A DNA stretch of 27,929 nucleotides. It comes from DATBIO01 sp036556965. GTDB lineage: Bacteria; Acidobacteriota; Vicinamibacteria; Fen-336. The notes beneath the pieces were generated by a model. The model was not told where the DNA came from, searched no databases, and was given only the letters and a program-made list of their open reading frames with translations. The translations under genes were made by a program, and so were the position numbers. Positions 15,928 through 24,292 of the stretch are shown here, in pieces. The stretch lies in contig DATBIO010000059.1 of NCBI GenBank assembly GCA_036556965.1, positions 1-27,929 on the forward strand, in the 5' to 3' direction. Every line of letters begins with the position of its first letter. The first letter of the stretch is position 1.

Positions 15928-16872
15928 CTAACGGGGCAGCGGGTACATGGCCCGGCGCACGTCGTTCCAGGTGACGACCACGAACCCCTGCTCCTTCAGG
16001 AAGGCCTGGAAGGTCGGGCTCTTGACCAGGTCCACGTCGTACTGGCGCCAGGCCGCGCCCCAGTCGGGGTGGTCCCCGGTGGCCCCCCACATCTCCGCGT
16101 CGGCGTCGGCCAGGTGGAGGACGAGCAGGTGCAGGCCGGGGCCGGTGGCCTTGAGCAGCCTCTCGTACTCGGCCTGCCAGTTCTTGGGGTCGACGCCCGG
16201 GTTGACGGCCACCACGCTGTCGAGGGGCATGTCGGACGCGGGCACGGAGGCGCCCGCGGGCAGCGTCATGCCCTTGATGAGGCGAATGGGCAGGCGGTAC
16301 TCGCGCCCGAGCCGGACGTAGACGTCGAGCAGGCCCGGCGTGCCGTAGAGCGCGTTCATGTGCGAGTCGAGGTGGGTGAGGCGGATGCCGGCCGCGCGCG
16401 CGCGCTCGATCTGCGCGCGCAACTCCTTCTCCGCCTCCTCGGGGCGGGCGCGCTGGGCGACGGTGGTCTCCACCAGGGGGAGGTAGCCGTCGGGGTCCAT
16501 GAGGCTGGGCACCGACTCCACCGCGGTCAGCGGCCGCCAGCGGAAGGTCGTCCACTCGCTGGTGAGGGCGAGGTGGATGCCGAGGTCGGCCTCGGGATGC
16601 GCGCGCGCCCAGCGCACGACCTGCGGGAACCAGGGACAGGGGACGAGGATGCTGGCGGAGTTGATCCACCCCCGCTCGAGGGACTCGTGCGTGGCGCGGT
16701 TCACGGACTGGGCCATGCCGAGGTCGTCGGCGTGCAGGATGAGCAGGCGCGCGGTGGCGGGGTGGCCCATGCGCTCCTGCAGCGTGGCTTCCGCCCCCTC
16801 CCCGGCGGGGGCCAGCCACGCCGCCACCGCCGCCGCCAACGCCGCCACCGTCCCGACCCTCGTCCTGGCCAT
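15928..16872 (-). CDS. chbG: ChbG/YdjC-family chito-oligosaccharide deacetylase with signal peptide
   Basis: A 314-residue protein of the ChbG/HpnK (YdjC) family, metal-dependent deacetylases that remove an N-acetyl group from chito-oligosaccharides. The metal and catalytic motifs are in place: HADDLGM (H47, D49, D50), GIHLALTSEW (H100) and THLDSHMN (H167, D169, H171). Unlike cytoplasmic E. coli ChbG, it begins with a signal peptide (VAALAAAVAAWLAPAGEGA), so it should act in the periplasm or at the surface. ATG 16872 has AGGAGGAG just upstream and lies 11 nt after the ROK stop, so it is the last gene of the APC-ROK-ChbG operon. With the divergent glucosaminidase it makes a logical pair: deacetylate, then clip off glucosamine. 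Exact substrate is inferred. Confidence 0.85.
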   Translation of the reverse strand: MARTRVGTVAALAAAVAAWLAPAGEGAEATLQERMGHPATARLLILHADDLGMAQSVNRATHESLERGWINSASILVPCPWFPQVVRWARAHPEADLGIHLALTSEWTTFRWRPLTAVESVPSLMDPDGYLPLVETTVAQRARPEEAEKELRAQIERARAAGIRLTHLDSHMNALYGTPGLLDVYVRLGREYRLPIRLIKGMTLPAGASVPASDMPLDSVVAVNPGVDPKNWQAEYERLLKATGPGLHLLVLHLADADAEMWGATGDHPDWGAAWRQYDVDLVKSPTFQAFLKEQGFVVVTWNDVRRAMYPLPR

Positions 16873-16883
16873 CGCGCTCCTCC

Positions 16884-18089
16884 TCAGCCCGCGCGCCGCG
16901 GCTCGCGCAGGTGCAGCCTCAGTTGGCGGCGCGCCTCGTTGGCCGCCATCAGCAGCGTCCCCCACAGGGGCGCCTCCTTGCCCAGGGCCGACACCACCAT
17001 CTGCGGCGGCTCCGGCACGATCTGCTTCACCACCTTCTGCACCGCGGGCAGGAGGGGCTCGTCGTCGGCCATGAGCACCCCCGCCAGCACGATCAGGGAC
17101 GGGTCCACCACCACGCTCAGGTTCGCCACCGCGATGCCGATGAGCAGGGCGGCGTCCTCGACCACCTTGCGCGCGCGCTTGTCGCCGTTCTTGGCCCCCC
17201 GGAACAGGTCGGCCACCCATTGCGCGGGGTCGGAGCCCGCGCGCGCCCAGCGCGCGGCCAGCGGCTTGAGGCTGGCCAGGGCCTCCAGGCAGCGATGCGC
17301 CCGCGCCTTCACGAACTGCGGGCCCATGCACATGAAGGCGATCTCCCCCGCCATCGAGTGGTGGCCCCGGTGGAGCAGGCCGTCCACGATGATGCCGGCG
17401 CCGATTCCCGTGCCCACCGTGATGTACACGCAGGTGTGGTGGCCCCGGGCCGCCCCCCGCCAGCGCTCGCCCAGGATGGCCAGGTTCACGTCGTTCTCGA
17501 CCACGGTGGGGACCTTCAGCTCGCGCTCGAGGATGTCGCGCATGGGCACGTGCGACCAGTGGCCGATGTTGGGGGCGAAGGTGACGACGCCGGTGTCCCA
17601 CTCCACCGCTCCGGGCGCGCCCGCCCCCACCGCGAGCAGGCGGTCGGGGGCGACCTTGGCCTCCCGCATGAGACTGCGCAGGGCGGTGGCCAGCCGGGCC
17701 AGCAGCGTCTCCGCCGACACCTTCTGCGGGGTCTCGATCACGTCGTGGGCCAGGGGCTCCCCGCGCAGGTCGGCCACGGCCAGGCGCGTGCGCGTGGGGC
17801 CCAGGTCGATGCCGGCGATGAAGCCGTGGCGGGCGTTGAACTCCATGAAGGACGGGCGGCGCCCCCCGCGCGAGGGGCCGGCCCCGAGGTCGCGCACCAC
17901 GCCGCTCCGGATCAGGTGGGAGACCAGGCTGCCCACGGTGGGGGCGGAGAGGCGGGTGGCCTGGATCAGCTCCGCGCGCGTGAAGGGGCTCTCGTGGTCC
18001 ATGACCACCCCCAGCACGCGGTCGAGGTTGAGGCGGCGGAGGTGACCCGCGTCACCCCCGCCGACTTCGGCGGGCGCGCGCAGCGACAT
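16884..18089 (-). CDS. ROK-family transcriptional repressor (NagC/Mlc/XylR type)
   Basis: A 401-residue regulator. Residues about 16-72 are a winged helix-turn-helix (FTRAELIQATRLSAPTVGSLVSH split by a short turn). The ROK sugar-binding/kinase-like fold follows, with the phosphate loop GIDLGPTRTRLAV (93-105), VEND (D200) and VGTGIGAGIIVDG (225-237). The usual zinc motif GEIGH...CxCGxxGCLE is damaged: here GEIAF (249-253), then C254 and C267 only. It is therefore unlikely to bind zinc like NagC or glucokinase. ATG 18089 follows GGGGGA. It sits 66 nt after the permease stop and 11 nt before chbG. Likely effector: an amino sugar or its phosphate, inferred from neighbours. Likely targets: the operators at 3980 and 19598. 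Confidence 0.88.
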   Translation of the reverse strand: MSLRAPAEVGGGDAGHLRRLNLDRVLGVVMDHESPFTRAELIQATRLSAPTVGSLVSHLIRSGVVRDLGAGPSRGGRRPSFMEFNARHGFIAGIDLGPTRTRLAVADLRGEPLAHDVIETPQKVSAETLLARLATALRSLMREAKVAPDRLLAVGAGAPGAVEWDTGVVTFAPNIGHWSHVPMRDILERELKVPTVVENDVNLAILGERWRGAARGHHTCVYITVGTGIGAGIIVDGLLHRGHHSMAGEIAFMCMGPQFVKARAHRCLEALASLKPLAARWARAGSDPAQWVADLFRGAKNGDKRARKVVEDAALLIGIAVANLSVVVDPSLIVLAGVLMADDEPLLPAVQKVVKQIVPEPPQMVVSALGKEAPLWGTLLMAANEARRQLRLHLREPRRAG

Positions 18090-18155
18090 GTCAGTCGTCC
18101 CCCGGCATGGGCGGAGGGTGTTCGGGACCGTCCGTGGACGGCAGGGCGGGAGCGC

Positions 18156-19508
18156 TCACTCGGGCGGGACCTCGAAGGACACGAGGTTGCGCCGGAACCC
18201 CCGGGTCTTGACCGCGCCGTACAGCACGCCCGCGGCCAGCCAGGCGCCGCCGGCCAGCTTGGCCGGCCAGCGCAGGCTCCACCAGAGGTAGAAGCAGATC
18301 GCGAACCCCAGCAGGGGCAGCACGAAGTCCTGGGCGCGCCTCTGCGTGCCGCGCGCCCAGTAGTGCATGAAGGCGGCCAGGTTCACGCCCATGAAGGCGA
18401 TGAAGGCGCCGAAGTTCAGCATCTCCGCCCCCAGCTGGTAGCTCAGGGAGAGCCCGCCCACGAGGGCCAGCGCCCCCACCAGGATCACGTTGTTGCGGGG
18501 GATGTTGCGGCGCGCGTCGATGGCCCCGAAGAACCGGCGCGGCAGCGCGTCGCTGCGGCCCATGCCGTAGAGGAGCCGGGCCGCGCCGAGGTGCGCGCTG
18601 GTGCCCGAGCCGATGTTGGCCACGAGCAGGGTGGTGTTGATGAGGCCGAACAGGAAGACGCCGCCCGCCTTGCCCGCCACGTGCACGAAGGCGGTGTCCA
18701 CGTCGGGGAAGCCCTTCCAGTCGCCCCACACCAGCTGCGCGGCGTACACCTCCAGCGAGGCCAGCACGCCGGTGACCAGGCACACGAGCACGGTGGCGCG
18801 GAGGATGTTGCGCCGCGGGTTCTCCACCTCCTCGGAGAGGGTCGAGATGCCGTCGAAGCCGATGTAGGTCAGGCAGGCGATGGACGCCCCCGTGAGCACG
18901 ACGGGCAGGGAGAAGGTGGCAGGGTCGTAGAAGGGCCGCACGAGGTCGGCGCGGCCCAGGCTCAGCCCCAGGATGTAGCGCAGGGCGGCGGCGAAGAAGA
19001 TGAGGACGACCACGAACATGGCCACGGCGAGGACGGAGCTGGTGCGCGCGCTCTGCTTGACCCCGCGCAGGTTGAGCACGGTGAAGAGGACGGCGAAGAA
19101 GACGACCCAGGCCGCGTAGGGCGTCCCGGGCAGGAAGTTCATGGCCGCCTTGCTGCACCAGATCGTGCAGATCATGGGGTTGAGCACGTAGTCCATGACC
19201 ATGCTCCACCCCGTCACGTAGCCGAGGCCGGGGTGCAGCTCCTGCCCCACGTAGGTGAAGGCGGAGCCGGCGCTGGGATAGGCGGCGGCCATGCGCCCGT
19301 AGCTCAGGGCGGTGAGCAGCATGGCGCACATGCCGATGAGGATGGTGGTGACGACGTGGCCGCGCGCCTCCTGGCTCACCACGCCGAAGATCCCCATGGG
19401 GGCCACGGGCTGCACGAGGACGATCCCGTAGAACACCAGGTCCCACAGGGTGAGCGTCCGCCGGAGGCGTGGAGCCTCGGGGGACGCGGCCACGGCTTCC
19501 GCGCTCAC
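18156..19508 (-). CDS. APC-superfamily permease, PuuP-like (amine/amino-acid/possible glucosamine importer)
   Basis: A 450-residue polytopic inner-membrane protein with about 12 hydrophobic segments. Family features are YGRMAAAYPSAGSAFTYVG (TM2-TM3), YIGFDGISTLSEEVENPRRN (TM6 to loop) and LLYGMGRSDALPRRFF. These match the pattern I know for the putrescine importer PuuP and related APC amine/amino-acid carriers. The start is GTG 19508 with GGGGGA upstream. It is the first gene of a three-gene operon with the ROK repressor and ChbG, and divergent from the glucosaminidase. In this context an amine carrier could import the cationic amino sugar glucosamine; that is inference, and an ordinary amino-acid or polyamine role is possible. 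Confidence 0.85.
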   Translation of the reverse strand: MSAEAVAASPEAPRLRRTLTLWDLVFYGIVLVQPVAPMGIFGVVSQEARGHVVTTILIGMCAMLLTALSYGRMAAAYPSAGSAFTYVGQELHPGLGYVTGWSMVMDYVLNPMICTIWCSKAAMNFLPGTPYAAWVVFFAVLFTVLNLRGVKQSARTSSVLAVAMFVVVLIFFAAALRYILGLSLGRADLVRPFYDPATFSLPVVLTGASIACLTYIGFDGISTLSEEVENPRRNILRATVLVCLVTGVLASLEVYAAQLVWGDWKGFPDVDTAFVHVAGKAGGVFLFGLINTTLLVANIGSGTSAHLGAARLLYGMGRSDALPRRFFGAIDARRNIPRNNVILVGALALVGGLSLSYQLGAEMLNFGAFIAFMGVNLAAFMHYWARGTQRRAQDFVLPLLGFAICFYLWWSLRWPAKLAGGAWLAAGVLYGAVKTRGFRRNLVSFEVPPE

Positions 19509-19586
19509 GCCATCCCCCGCCCATGGTCGTGGGTCATCCGCCTCCCCAGTTGTCCGGTGCGCGAACCATAGCGCGCCCCAGGGGGA

Positions 19587-19615
19587 ATAGTAAAGTCCTT
19601 TAAAAAAGTCTTGAA
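19587..19615 (-). promoter_or_regulatory. Promoter of the APC-ROK-ChbG operon, overlapping the divergent glucosaminidase promoter
   Basis: Minus strand TTCAAG (19615-19610, weak) is followed after 17 nt by TACTAT (19592-19587, 4/6). Its -35 overlaps the -35 of the divergent promoter, and its spacer contains the CTTT-AAA-AAAG inverted repeat, so one bound regulator could control both directions. Confidence 0.4.
19596..19610 (+). promoter_or_regulatory. A-tract box / candidate operator abutting the glucosaminidase -35
   Basis: TCCTTTAAAAAAGTC runs directly into TTGAAG. It contains CTTT-AAA-AAAG (19598-19608). The TonB-receptor promoter has the same element in the same place (4035-4021, minus). 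Confidence 0.5.
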
Positions 19616-19639
19616 GTGGACGGCCCCCGCGGCTACCTT
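19611..19639 (+). promoter_or_regulatory. Promoter of the exo-glucosaminidase gene
   Basis: TTGAAG (4/6) is followed by a 17-nt spacer and TACCTT (3/6). The expected start is near 19646, leaving a leader of about 39 nt that ends in AGGTAAGG, 5-7 nt before ATG 19685. Confidence 0.5.
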
Positions 19640-19684
19640 TTGCCCGCGTCGCCGGCCGTCCTCCCCATTTCTCCGAGGTAAGGC

Positions 19685-22297
19685 ATGACCCTTCTCGCGC
19701 GCGCCGCCGCCGTCGCCGTACCCGTCGCCCTCGCCCCGCTGGCCGCGGCGGGGGCCGACGCCCCGAGCCGAATGGCCCTTCGGCAGGGCTGGGCCCTCCA
19801 GTCCTCCGCGCTGGTGCCGGCCAAGGGCGATGCGGTCTCGAGGGAGGGCTTCAAGACCACGGGCTGGCACGAGGTGACCGTGCCCAACACCGTGGTGGGG
19901 GCGCTGGTGGCGAACGGCACCTACCCGGATCCGACCTTCGGCACGAACCTGCGCCGGCTGCCGGGCGCGAACTACCCGCTGGCCAAGAACTTCTCCCACT
20001 CGCCGATGCCGGCGGGAAGCCCCTTCCGCCGCTCCTGGTGGTACCGCACGGAGTTCGAGCTGCCCGCGGCCCTGGCCGGCCGCACCGTCTGGCTCCATTT
20101 CGACGGCATCAACTACCGGGCCAACGTGTGGATGAACGGGAAGAAGGTGGGCGCGGACAAGGACGTGGTGGGCGCCTTCCGGCGCTGGCAGTTCGACGTC
20201 AGCAGGCTCGCCCGGCCGGGGGCGCGCAACGTGGTGGCGGTGGAGGTGACGGCGCCGCAGGTGACGGAGCTGGCCTTCAACTGGGTCGACTGGAACCCCA
20301 TGCCTCCCGACAAGAACATGGGCCTGTGGGGCGACGTCTACGTCACCCATGGCGGCCGCCTCGCCCTGCGCAACCCGCAGGTCGTGAGCCGGCTCGCCCT
20401 GCCCGGGCTGGAGACGGCCGACCTGACGGTCTCGGCCGAGGTCTGGAACCCCACGGACAAGCCGGCGCGGGGCACGGTGCGCGGGTCCATCGAGTCCATC
20501 CGCTTCGAGAAGGCGGTTTCCCTGGTGCCGGGCGAGCGCACGGTCGTGCGCTTCACCCCTCGCGAGGTCGCGGGCCTGCGCATCATGAGCCCCCGCGTGT
20601 GGTGGCCGTACCGCCTGGGGGCGCAGGAGATGTACACGCTCACCCTGGAGGTGGACGCCGAGGGCACGCCCTCCGACCGCAGCGAGGTGCGCTTCGGAAT
20701 CCAGGAGATGGCCTCGGAGCTGACGGCGGAGGGCCACCGCCTGTTCAAGGTGAACGGCAAGCCTCTCCTCCTGCGCGGCGGCGGCTGGGCCTCGGACTTC
20801 ATGCTGCGGCGGAACCCCGAGAAGCTCGAGGCCGAGATCCGCTACGTGCGCGACATGGGGCTCAACACCATCCGCCTGGAGGGCAAGCCCGAGAGCGAGG
20901 AGTTCTACGACCTCACCGACCGCTACGGCATCCTCGTCCAGACCGGCTGGTGCTGCTGCGACCACTGGGAGCAATGGGAGAACTGGGACGGGGAGGACCA
21001 CTGGGTGGCGGTGGAGTCGCAGCGCGACCAGCTCCTCCGCCTGCGCAACCGGCCCAGCATCATCGCCTGGTTCAACGGCAGCGACTTCGCGCCGCCCCCC
21101 GACGTCGAGCGCCGTTACCTCGACGTGCTGGCCGCGGTGGAGTGGCCCAAGGCCGTGGTCTCCAACGCGCGCATGGAGTGGTCCACCGCCGGCGCCTCCG
21201 GCGTCAAGATGAAGGGCCCCTACGACTACGTCCCGCCGTCGTACTGGCTGATGGACAGCAAGGCGGGGGGCGCCTTCGGCTTCAGCACCGAGGCCACGGG
21301 CGGCATGGGGGTGCCGCCCCTGGAGAGCATGCGGGAGATGGTGGGGGCGGCCCACCTCTGGCCCGTCGACCGCGTGTGGATCTACCACGCGGGCGGCCAG
21401 GAGTTCGCCCAGATCAAGCGCTACACGGACGCCCTGGAGGCGCGATACGGCAAGGCCCAGGGCGTGCTGGACTTCACCCGCAAGGCGCAGGCCATGGCCT
21501 ACGAGGGCCACCGCGCCATGTTCGAGGCCTTCCCGCGCAACAAGTACAAGGCCACCGGCGTCATCCAGTGGATGCTCAACAACGCCTGGCCCTCCGTGAT
21601 CTGGCACCTGTACGACTACTACCTGCGCCCGGCGGGGGCCTACTTCGGCACCAAGAAGGCGGCGGAGCCCGTCCACATCCAGTACTCCTACGACGACCAC
21701 TCGGTGGCGGTGGTGGACGACACCCACCGGGGCGCGCGCGGCCTCAAGGCCACCGCCACCGTCCTCGACTTCGACCTGAAGCCGCGGTTCACGAAGACGG
21801 TGGACGTGGACCTGCCCGCGGACGGCGTGGTGCGGGCGCTGGCCCTTCCCTCGCTTCCCGACCTCACCCCCACCTACTTCCTGCGCCTCGAGCTGGCGGA
21901 CGCGGCGGGCAAGGCCGTCAGCTCGAACTTCTACTGGCTGTCCACCCGGGCGGAGGCCTACGAGTGGGAGAAGACGACCTGGTTCTGGACGCCGGTCACC
22001 GCGCAGGCGGACTTCACCGCCCTGGGCGCGCTGCCCCCCACCACCCTCGCCGTCTCCACCCGCCTGCACACGGAGTCGCCGTCGGCCACGGTGACGGTGG
22101 AGAACACGGGCACCGCGCTCGCCTTCCAGGTGCGGCTCCGGGCCACGGCGGAGGGCAGGGAGATCCTGCCCGTGGAGTGGGAGGACAACTACTTCGCGCT
22201 GATGCCGGGCGAGAAGCGCGAGCTGCGCGTGGCCTGGCCGATCGGGCCGCGGCCGGCCGCGCCCACGGTCAGCGCGGAGGCCTGGAACACGCGCTAG
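19685..22297 (+). CDS. csxA: Exported GH2 exo-beta-D-glucosaminidase (exo-chitosanase, CsxA-like)
   Basis: An 870-residue GH2 enzyme with a signal peptide (ARAAAVAVPVALAPLAAAGA). Domains in order: jelly-roll sugar-binding (about 30-215; FRRSWWYRTEF, GINYRANVWMNGKKV), Ig-like (about 225-340), catalytic TIM barrel (about 340-640) and C-terminal Ig-like domains. The exo-glucosaminidase subfamily of GH2 replaces the usual Asn-Glu acid/base pair with Ser-Asp. Here the motif is FNGSDFAPP, with D467 as acid/base, and FSTEATGG with E536 as nucleophile, spaced as I recall for the Amycolatopsis enzyme (D469/E541). GASGVKMKGPYDYVPPSYW also matches that subfamily. It removes glucosamine from non-reducing ends of chitosan oligomers. 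The ATG has AGGTAAGG upstream. It is divergent from the permease-ROK-ChbG operon and shares a promoter box with the TonB receptor. Confidence 0.92.
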   Translation: MTLLARAAAVAVPVALAPLAAAGADAPSRMALRQGWALQSSALVPAKGDAVSREGFKTTGWHEVTVPNTVVGALVANGTYPDPTFGTNLRRLPGANYPLAKNFSHSPMPAGSPFRRSWWYRTEFELPAALAGRTVWLHFDGINYRANVWMNGKKVGADKDVVGAFRRWQFDVSRLARPGARNVVAVEVTAPQVTELAFNWVDWNPMPPDKNMGLWGDVYVTHGGRLALRNPQVVSRLALPGLETADLTVSAEVWNPTDKPARGTVRGSIESIRFEKAVSLVPGERTVVRFTPREVAGLRIMSPRVWWPYRLGAQEMYTLTLEVDAEGTPSDRSEVRFGIQEMASELTAEGHRLFKVNGKPLLLRGGGWASDFMLRRNPEKLEAEIRYVRDMGLNTIRLEGKPESEEFYDLTDRYGILVQTGWCCCDHWEQWENWDGEDHWVAVESQRDQLLRLRNRPSIIAWFNGSDFAPPPDVERRYLDVLAAVEWPKAVVSNARMEWSTAGASGVKMKGPYDYVPPSYWLMDSKAGGAFGFSTEATGGMGVPPLESMREMVGAAHLWPVDRVWIYHAGGQEFAQIKRYTDALEARYGKAQGVLDFTRKAQAMAYEGHRAMFEAFPRNKYKATGVIQWMLNNAWPSVIWHLYDYYLRPAGAYFGTKKAAEPVHIQYSYDDHSVAVVDDTHRGARGLKATATVLDFDLKPRFTKTVDVDLPADGVVRALALPSLPDLTPTYFLRLELADAAGKAVSSNFYWLSTRAEAYEWEKTTWFWTPVTAQADFTALGALPPTTLAVSTRLHTESPSATVTVENTGTALAFQVRLRATAEGREILPVEWEDNYFALMPGEKRELRVAWPIGPRPAAPTVSAEAWNTR

Positions 22298-22304
22298 GCC
22301 GTCC

Positions 22305-23339
22305 TCAGGTCCAGCGGAAGAGCTTCAGGGCGAGCACGAACGACACGGCCGCCCACGCCGCCAGCAGGGCGACGGGGCCGGCCTGGGAGGCGAGGCCCGC
22401 GCCCTCCAGGATCACCGCGCGCAGCGCGTCGTTGAGGGCGGTGAGGGGCAGGGCGCGGATGAGGGGCTGGGCGGCCTCGGGGAAGCGGTCGGCGGAGAAG
22501 AAGACGCCGGAGAAGACCCACATGGGCAGCATGACCAGGTTCATGAGCCCGGACACGGTCTCGATCTTGCGCGCCCGGCTGGCCACCAGCAGGCCGAGGC
22601 CGGAGAAGACGAAGCCCCCCAGCACGGCCAGGAGCGCGATGAGCAGCAGCGAGCCCTGGATCACGAGGTCGAAGGCCAGCCAGCCGAAGGCCAGGATCAG
22701 CACCACCTCGGTGAACACGAAGCTCAGGCGGCTGGCCATCATGGCGCCCAGGAAGTCGGCGCGCCGCATGGGCGTGGCCAGCAGGCGCTTGAGCAGCCGG
22801 CGCGCGCGCATGTCCACGATCACGAAGCCGACGCCCCACATGCCGCCGCTCATGATGTTCATGCCGATGAGGCCCGGGATGAGGAAGTCGATGTAGCGGG
22901 CGCCGGGCTCGGTGACGTGCGTCTCCCTGACGGGGACGGGGTCCCGGCGCCCGCCGCCGCGCTGCAGCGCGTCGTCCACCCGCTGCCGCGCCATCACGCT
23001 CTCCGGCCGCGTGGGGTCGAAGACGTACTCGTAGACCTCCGCCGGCACCACCACCAGGTCCACCTTGCCCAGGCGGAGCGCCCGCCGCGCCTGGTCGGCG
23101 GCCAGTTCCTGGGGACGGAAGCCCGCGCCGGGGGAGAGGGCGCGCCGGGCCTCCGCCACCCGCGGCCCCTCCACGATGCCCACCGCCACCTCGTCCGGCG
23201 GCTTGTTGCGGAAGGCGATGCCCAGCCCGATGGCCAGCAGCACGGGGAAGCCGAACACCCAGAAGACCACCTCGGGCTCGCGCAGGAACTCGCGCAGCCG
23301 GCTCAGGTAGAGCTGGAGGAAGGCGCTGCCCTCACTCAT
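22305..23339 (-). CDS. ABC-2-type transporter permease
   Basis: A 344-residue membrane subunit. One hydrophobic segment lies near residues 24-42 (VFWVFGFPVLLAIGLGIAF), then a large extracytoplasmic domain (about 45-160), then five further hydrophobic segments, giving six in all. This is the ABC2_membrane_3 layout seen in exporters of drugs, lipids or polysaccharide. Its ATG (23339) overlaps the ATPase stop by 8 nt, so the two are coupled. It converges with the glucosaminidase gene, leaving 7 nt between stops. The substrate cannot be told from sequence. Confidence 0.88.
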   Translation of the reverse strand: MSEGSAFLQLYLSRLREFLREPEVVFWVFGFPVLLAIGLGIAFRNKPPDEVAVGIVEGPRVAEARRALSPGAGFRPQELAADQARRALRLGKVDLVVVPAEVYEYVFDPTRPESVMARQRVDDALQRGGGRRDPVPVRETHVTEPGARYIDFLIPGLIGMNIMSGGMWGVGFVIVDMRARRLLKRLLATPMRRADFLGAMMASRLSFVFTEVVLILAFGWLAFDLVIQGSLLLIALLAVLGGFVFSGLGLLVASRARKIETVSGLMNLVMLPMWVFSGVFFSADRFPEAAQPLIRALPLTALNDALRAVILEGAGLASQAGPVALLAAWAAVSFVLALKLFRWT

Positions 23340-24270
23340 CGCGCAGGTGGCGTCCGGTCAGCGACACGAAGACGTCCTCCAGGCTCGCCTGGCGGGTGGT
23401 GAGGCGCGAGAGGGTGCGCCCCTCGGCGGCCAGGCGGGTGAGGAGGGCGGGGATGGCCACGTGCGGCTCCTCCACCGTCATCTGGATGCCGCCCGCCTCC
23501 GCCCGCACCGCGCGCACCGAGGACACGTCGGCCAGGGCCTCGGGCACGAGGGAGTCTCCCTCCACCGCGAACTCGAGCACGTGCTCGCCGCCCAGGGAGG
23601 CGATCAGCTCCGCGGGCGAGCCCAGTGCGATGCGCCGGCCGTGGTCCACCACCGCCACGCGGTCGCAGAGGCGCTCCGCCTCGTCCATGTAGTGCGTGGT
23701 GAGCACGATGGTGCGCCCGCGCTCGCGCAGCCCGCGCACGATGTCCCAGAGCTGGCGGCGCGACTGGGGGTCGAGGCCGGTGGTGGGCTCGTCCAGGAAG
23801 AGCAGCTCGGGGTCGCCGACCAGGGCGCAGGCCACGGCCAGGCGCTGGCGCTGGCCGCCCGACAGGTTGACCACCCAGGAGGAGGCCTTCTCGGAGAGGC
23901 CCACCTCCGCCATCACCTCCGCCGCCTTCCGCCCCGCCCGATAGAAGGAGCCGAAGAGGCGCAGGGTCTCCGCGACGGTCAGCTTGTCGGCGAGCTTGGT
24001 CTCCTGGAGGGAGACGCCCAGCTTCTGGCGCAGCGCGTCGTCGTCGCGGCCCCAGCGCATGCCCAGCACCTCGACCTCGCCCCCGCTGGGCTCGAGGATG
24101 CCCTCCAGGATCTCGACGGTGGTCGTCTTGCCCGCCCCGTTGGGGCCGAGGAGGCCGAAGCACTCGCCGGCTTGGACCTCGAGGTCGAGGCCGCGCACCG
24201 CCTCCACCGGGGGCTTCGCGTCGTAGGTCTTGAGCAGCCCGGCGCAGCGGACCGCGTGTTGCCGCGACAA
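23332..24270 (-). CDS. ABC-2-type transporter ATP-binding protein
   Basis: A 312-residue nucleotide-binding subunit with Walker A GPNGAGKTT (42-50), Q-loop Q89, signature LSGGQ (136-140), Walker B LLFLDEPTTGLD and switch His193 (TTHYMDEAE). A C-terminal domain of about 100 residues with ASLEDVFVSLTGR is typical of the NodI/DrrA/CcmA-like exporter group. The start appears to be TTG 24270 (MSRQHAV); the nearby ATG 24278 is out of frame. It lies 22 nt after the DUF4349 stop and overlaps the permease gene, so the order is lipoprotein-ATPase-permease. Confidence 0.9.
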   Translation of the reverse strand: MSRQHAVRCAGLLKTYDAKPPVEAVRGLDLEVQAGECFGLLGPNGAGKTTTVEILEGILEPSGGEVEVLGMRWGRDDDALRQKLGVSLQETKLADKLTVAETLRLFGSFYRAGRKAAEVMAEVGLSEKASSWVVNLSGGQRQRLAVACALVGDPELLFLDEPTTGLDPQSRRQLWDIVRGLRERGRTIVLTTHYMDEAERLCDRVAVVDHGRRIALGSPAELIASLGGEHVLEFAVEGDSLVPEALADVSSVRAVRAEAGGIQMTVEEPHVAIPALLTRLAAEGRTLSRLTTRQASLEDVFVSLTGRHLRDE

Positions 24271-24292
24271 GGGACCATGGTAGCCCGGGCCC

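Noticed and set aside
19505..22069. An 854-codon frame antisense to the glucosaminidase gene
   Set aside because: His/Gly/Arg-rich shadow with no domain; the opposite strand carries a complete GH2 enzyme with catalytic residues.
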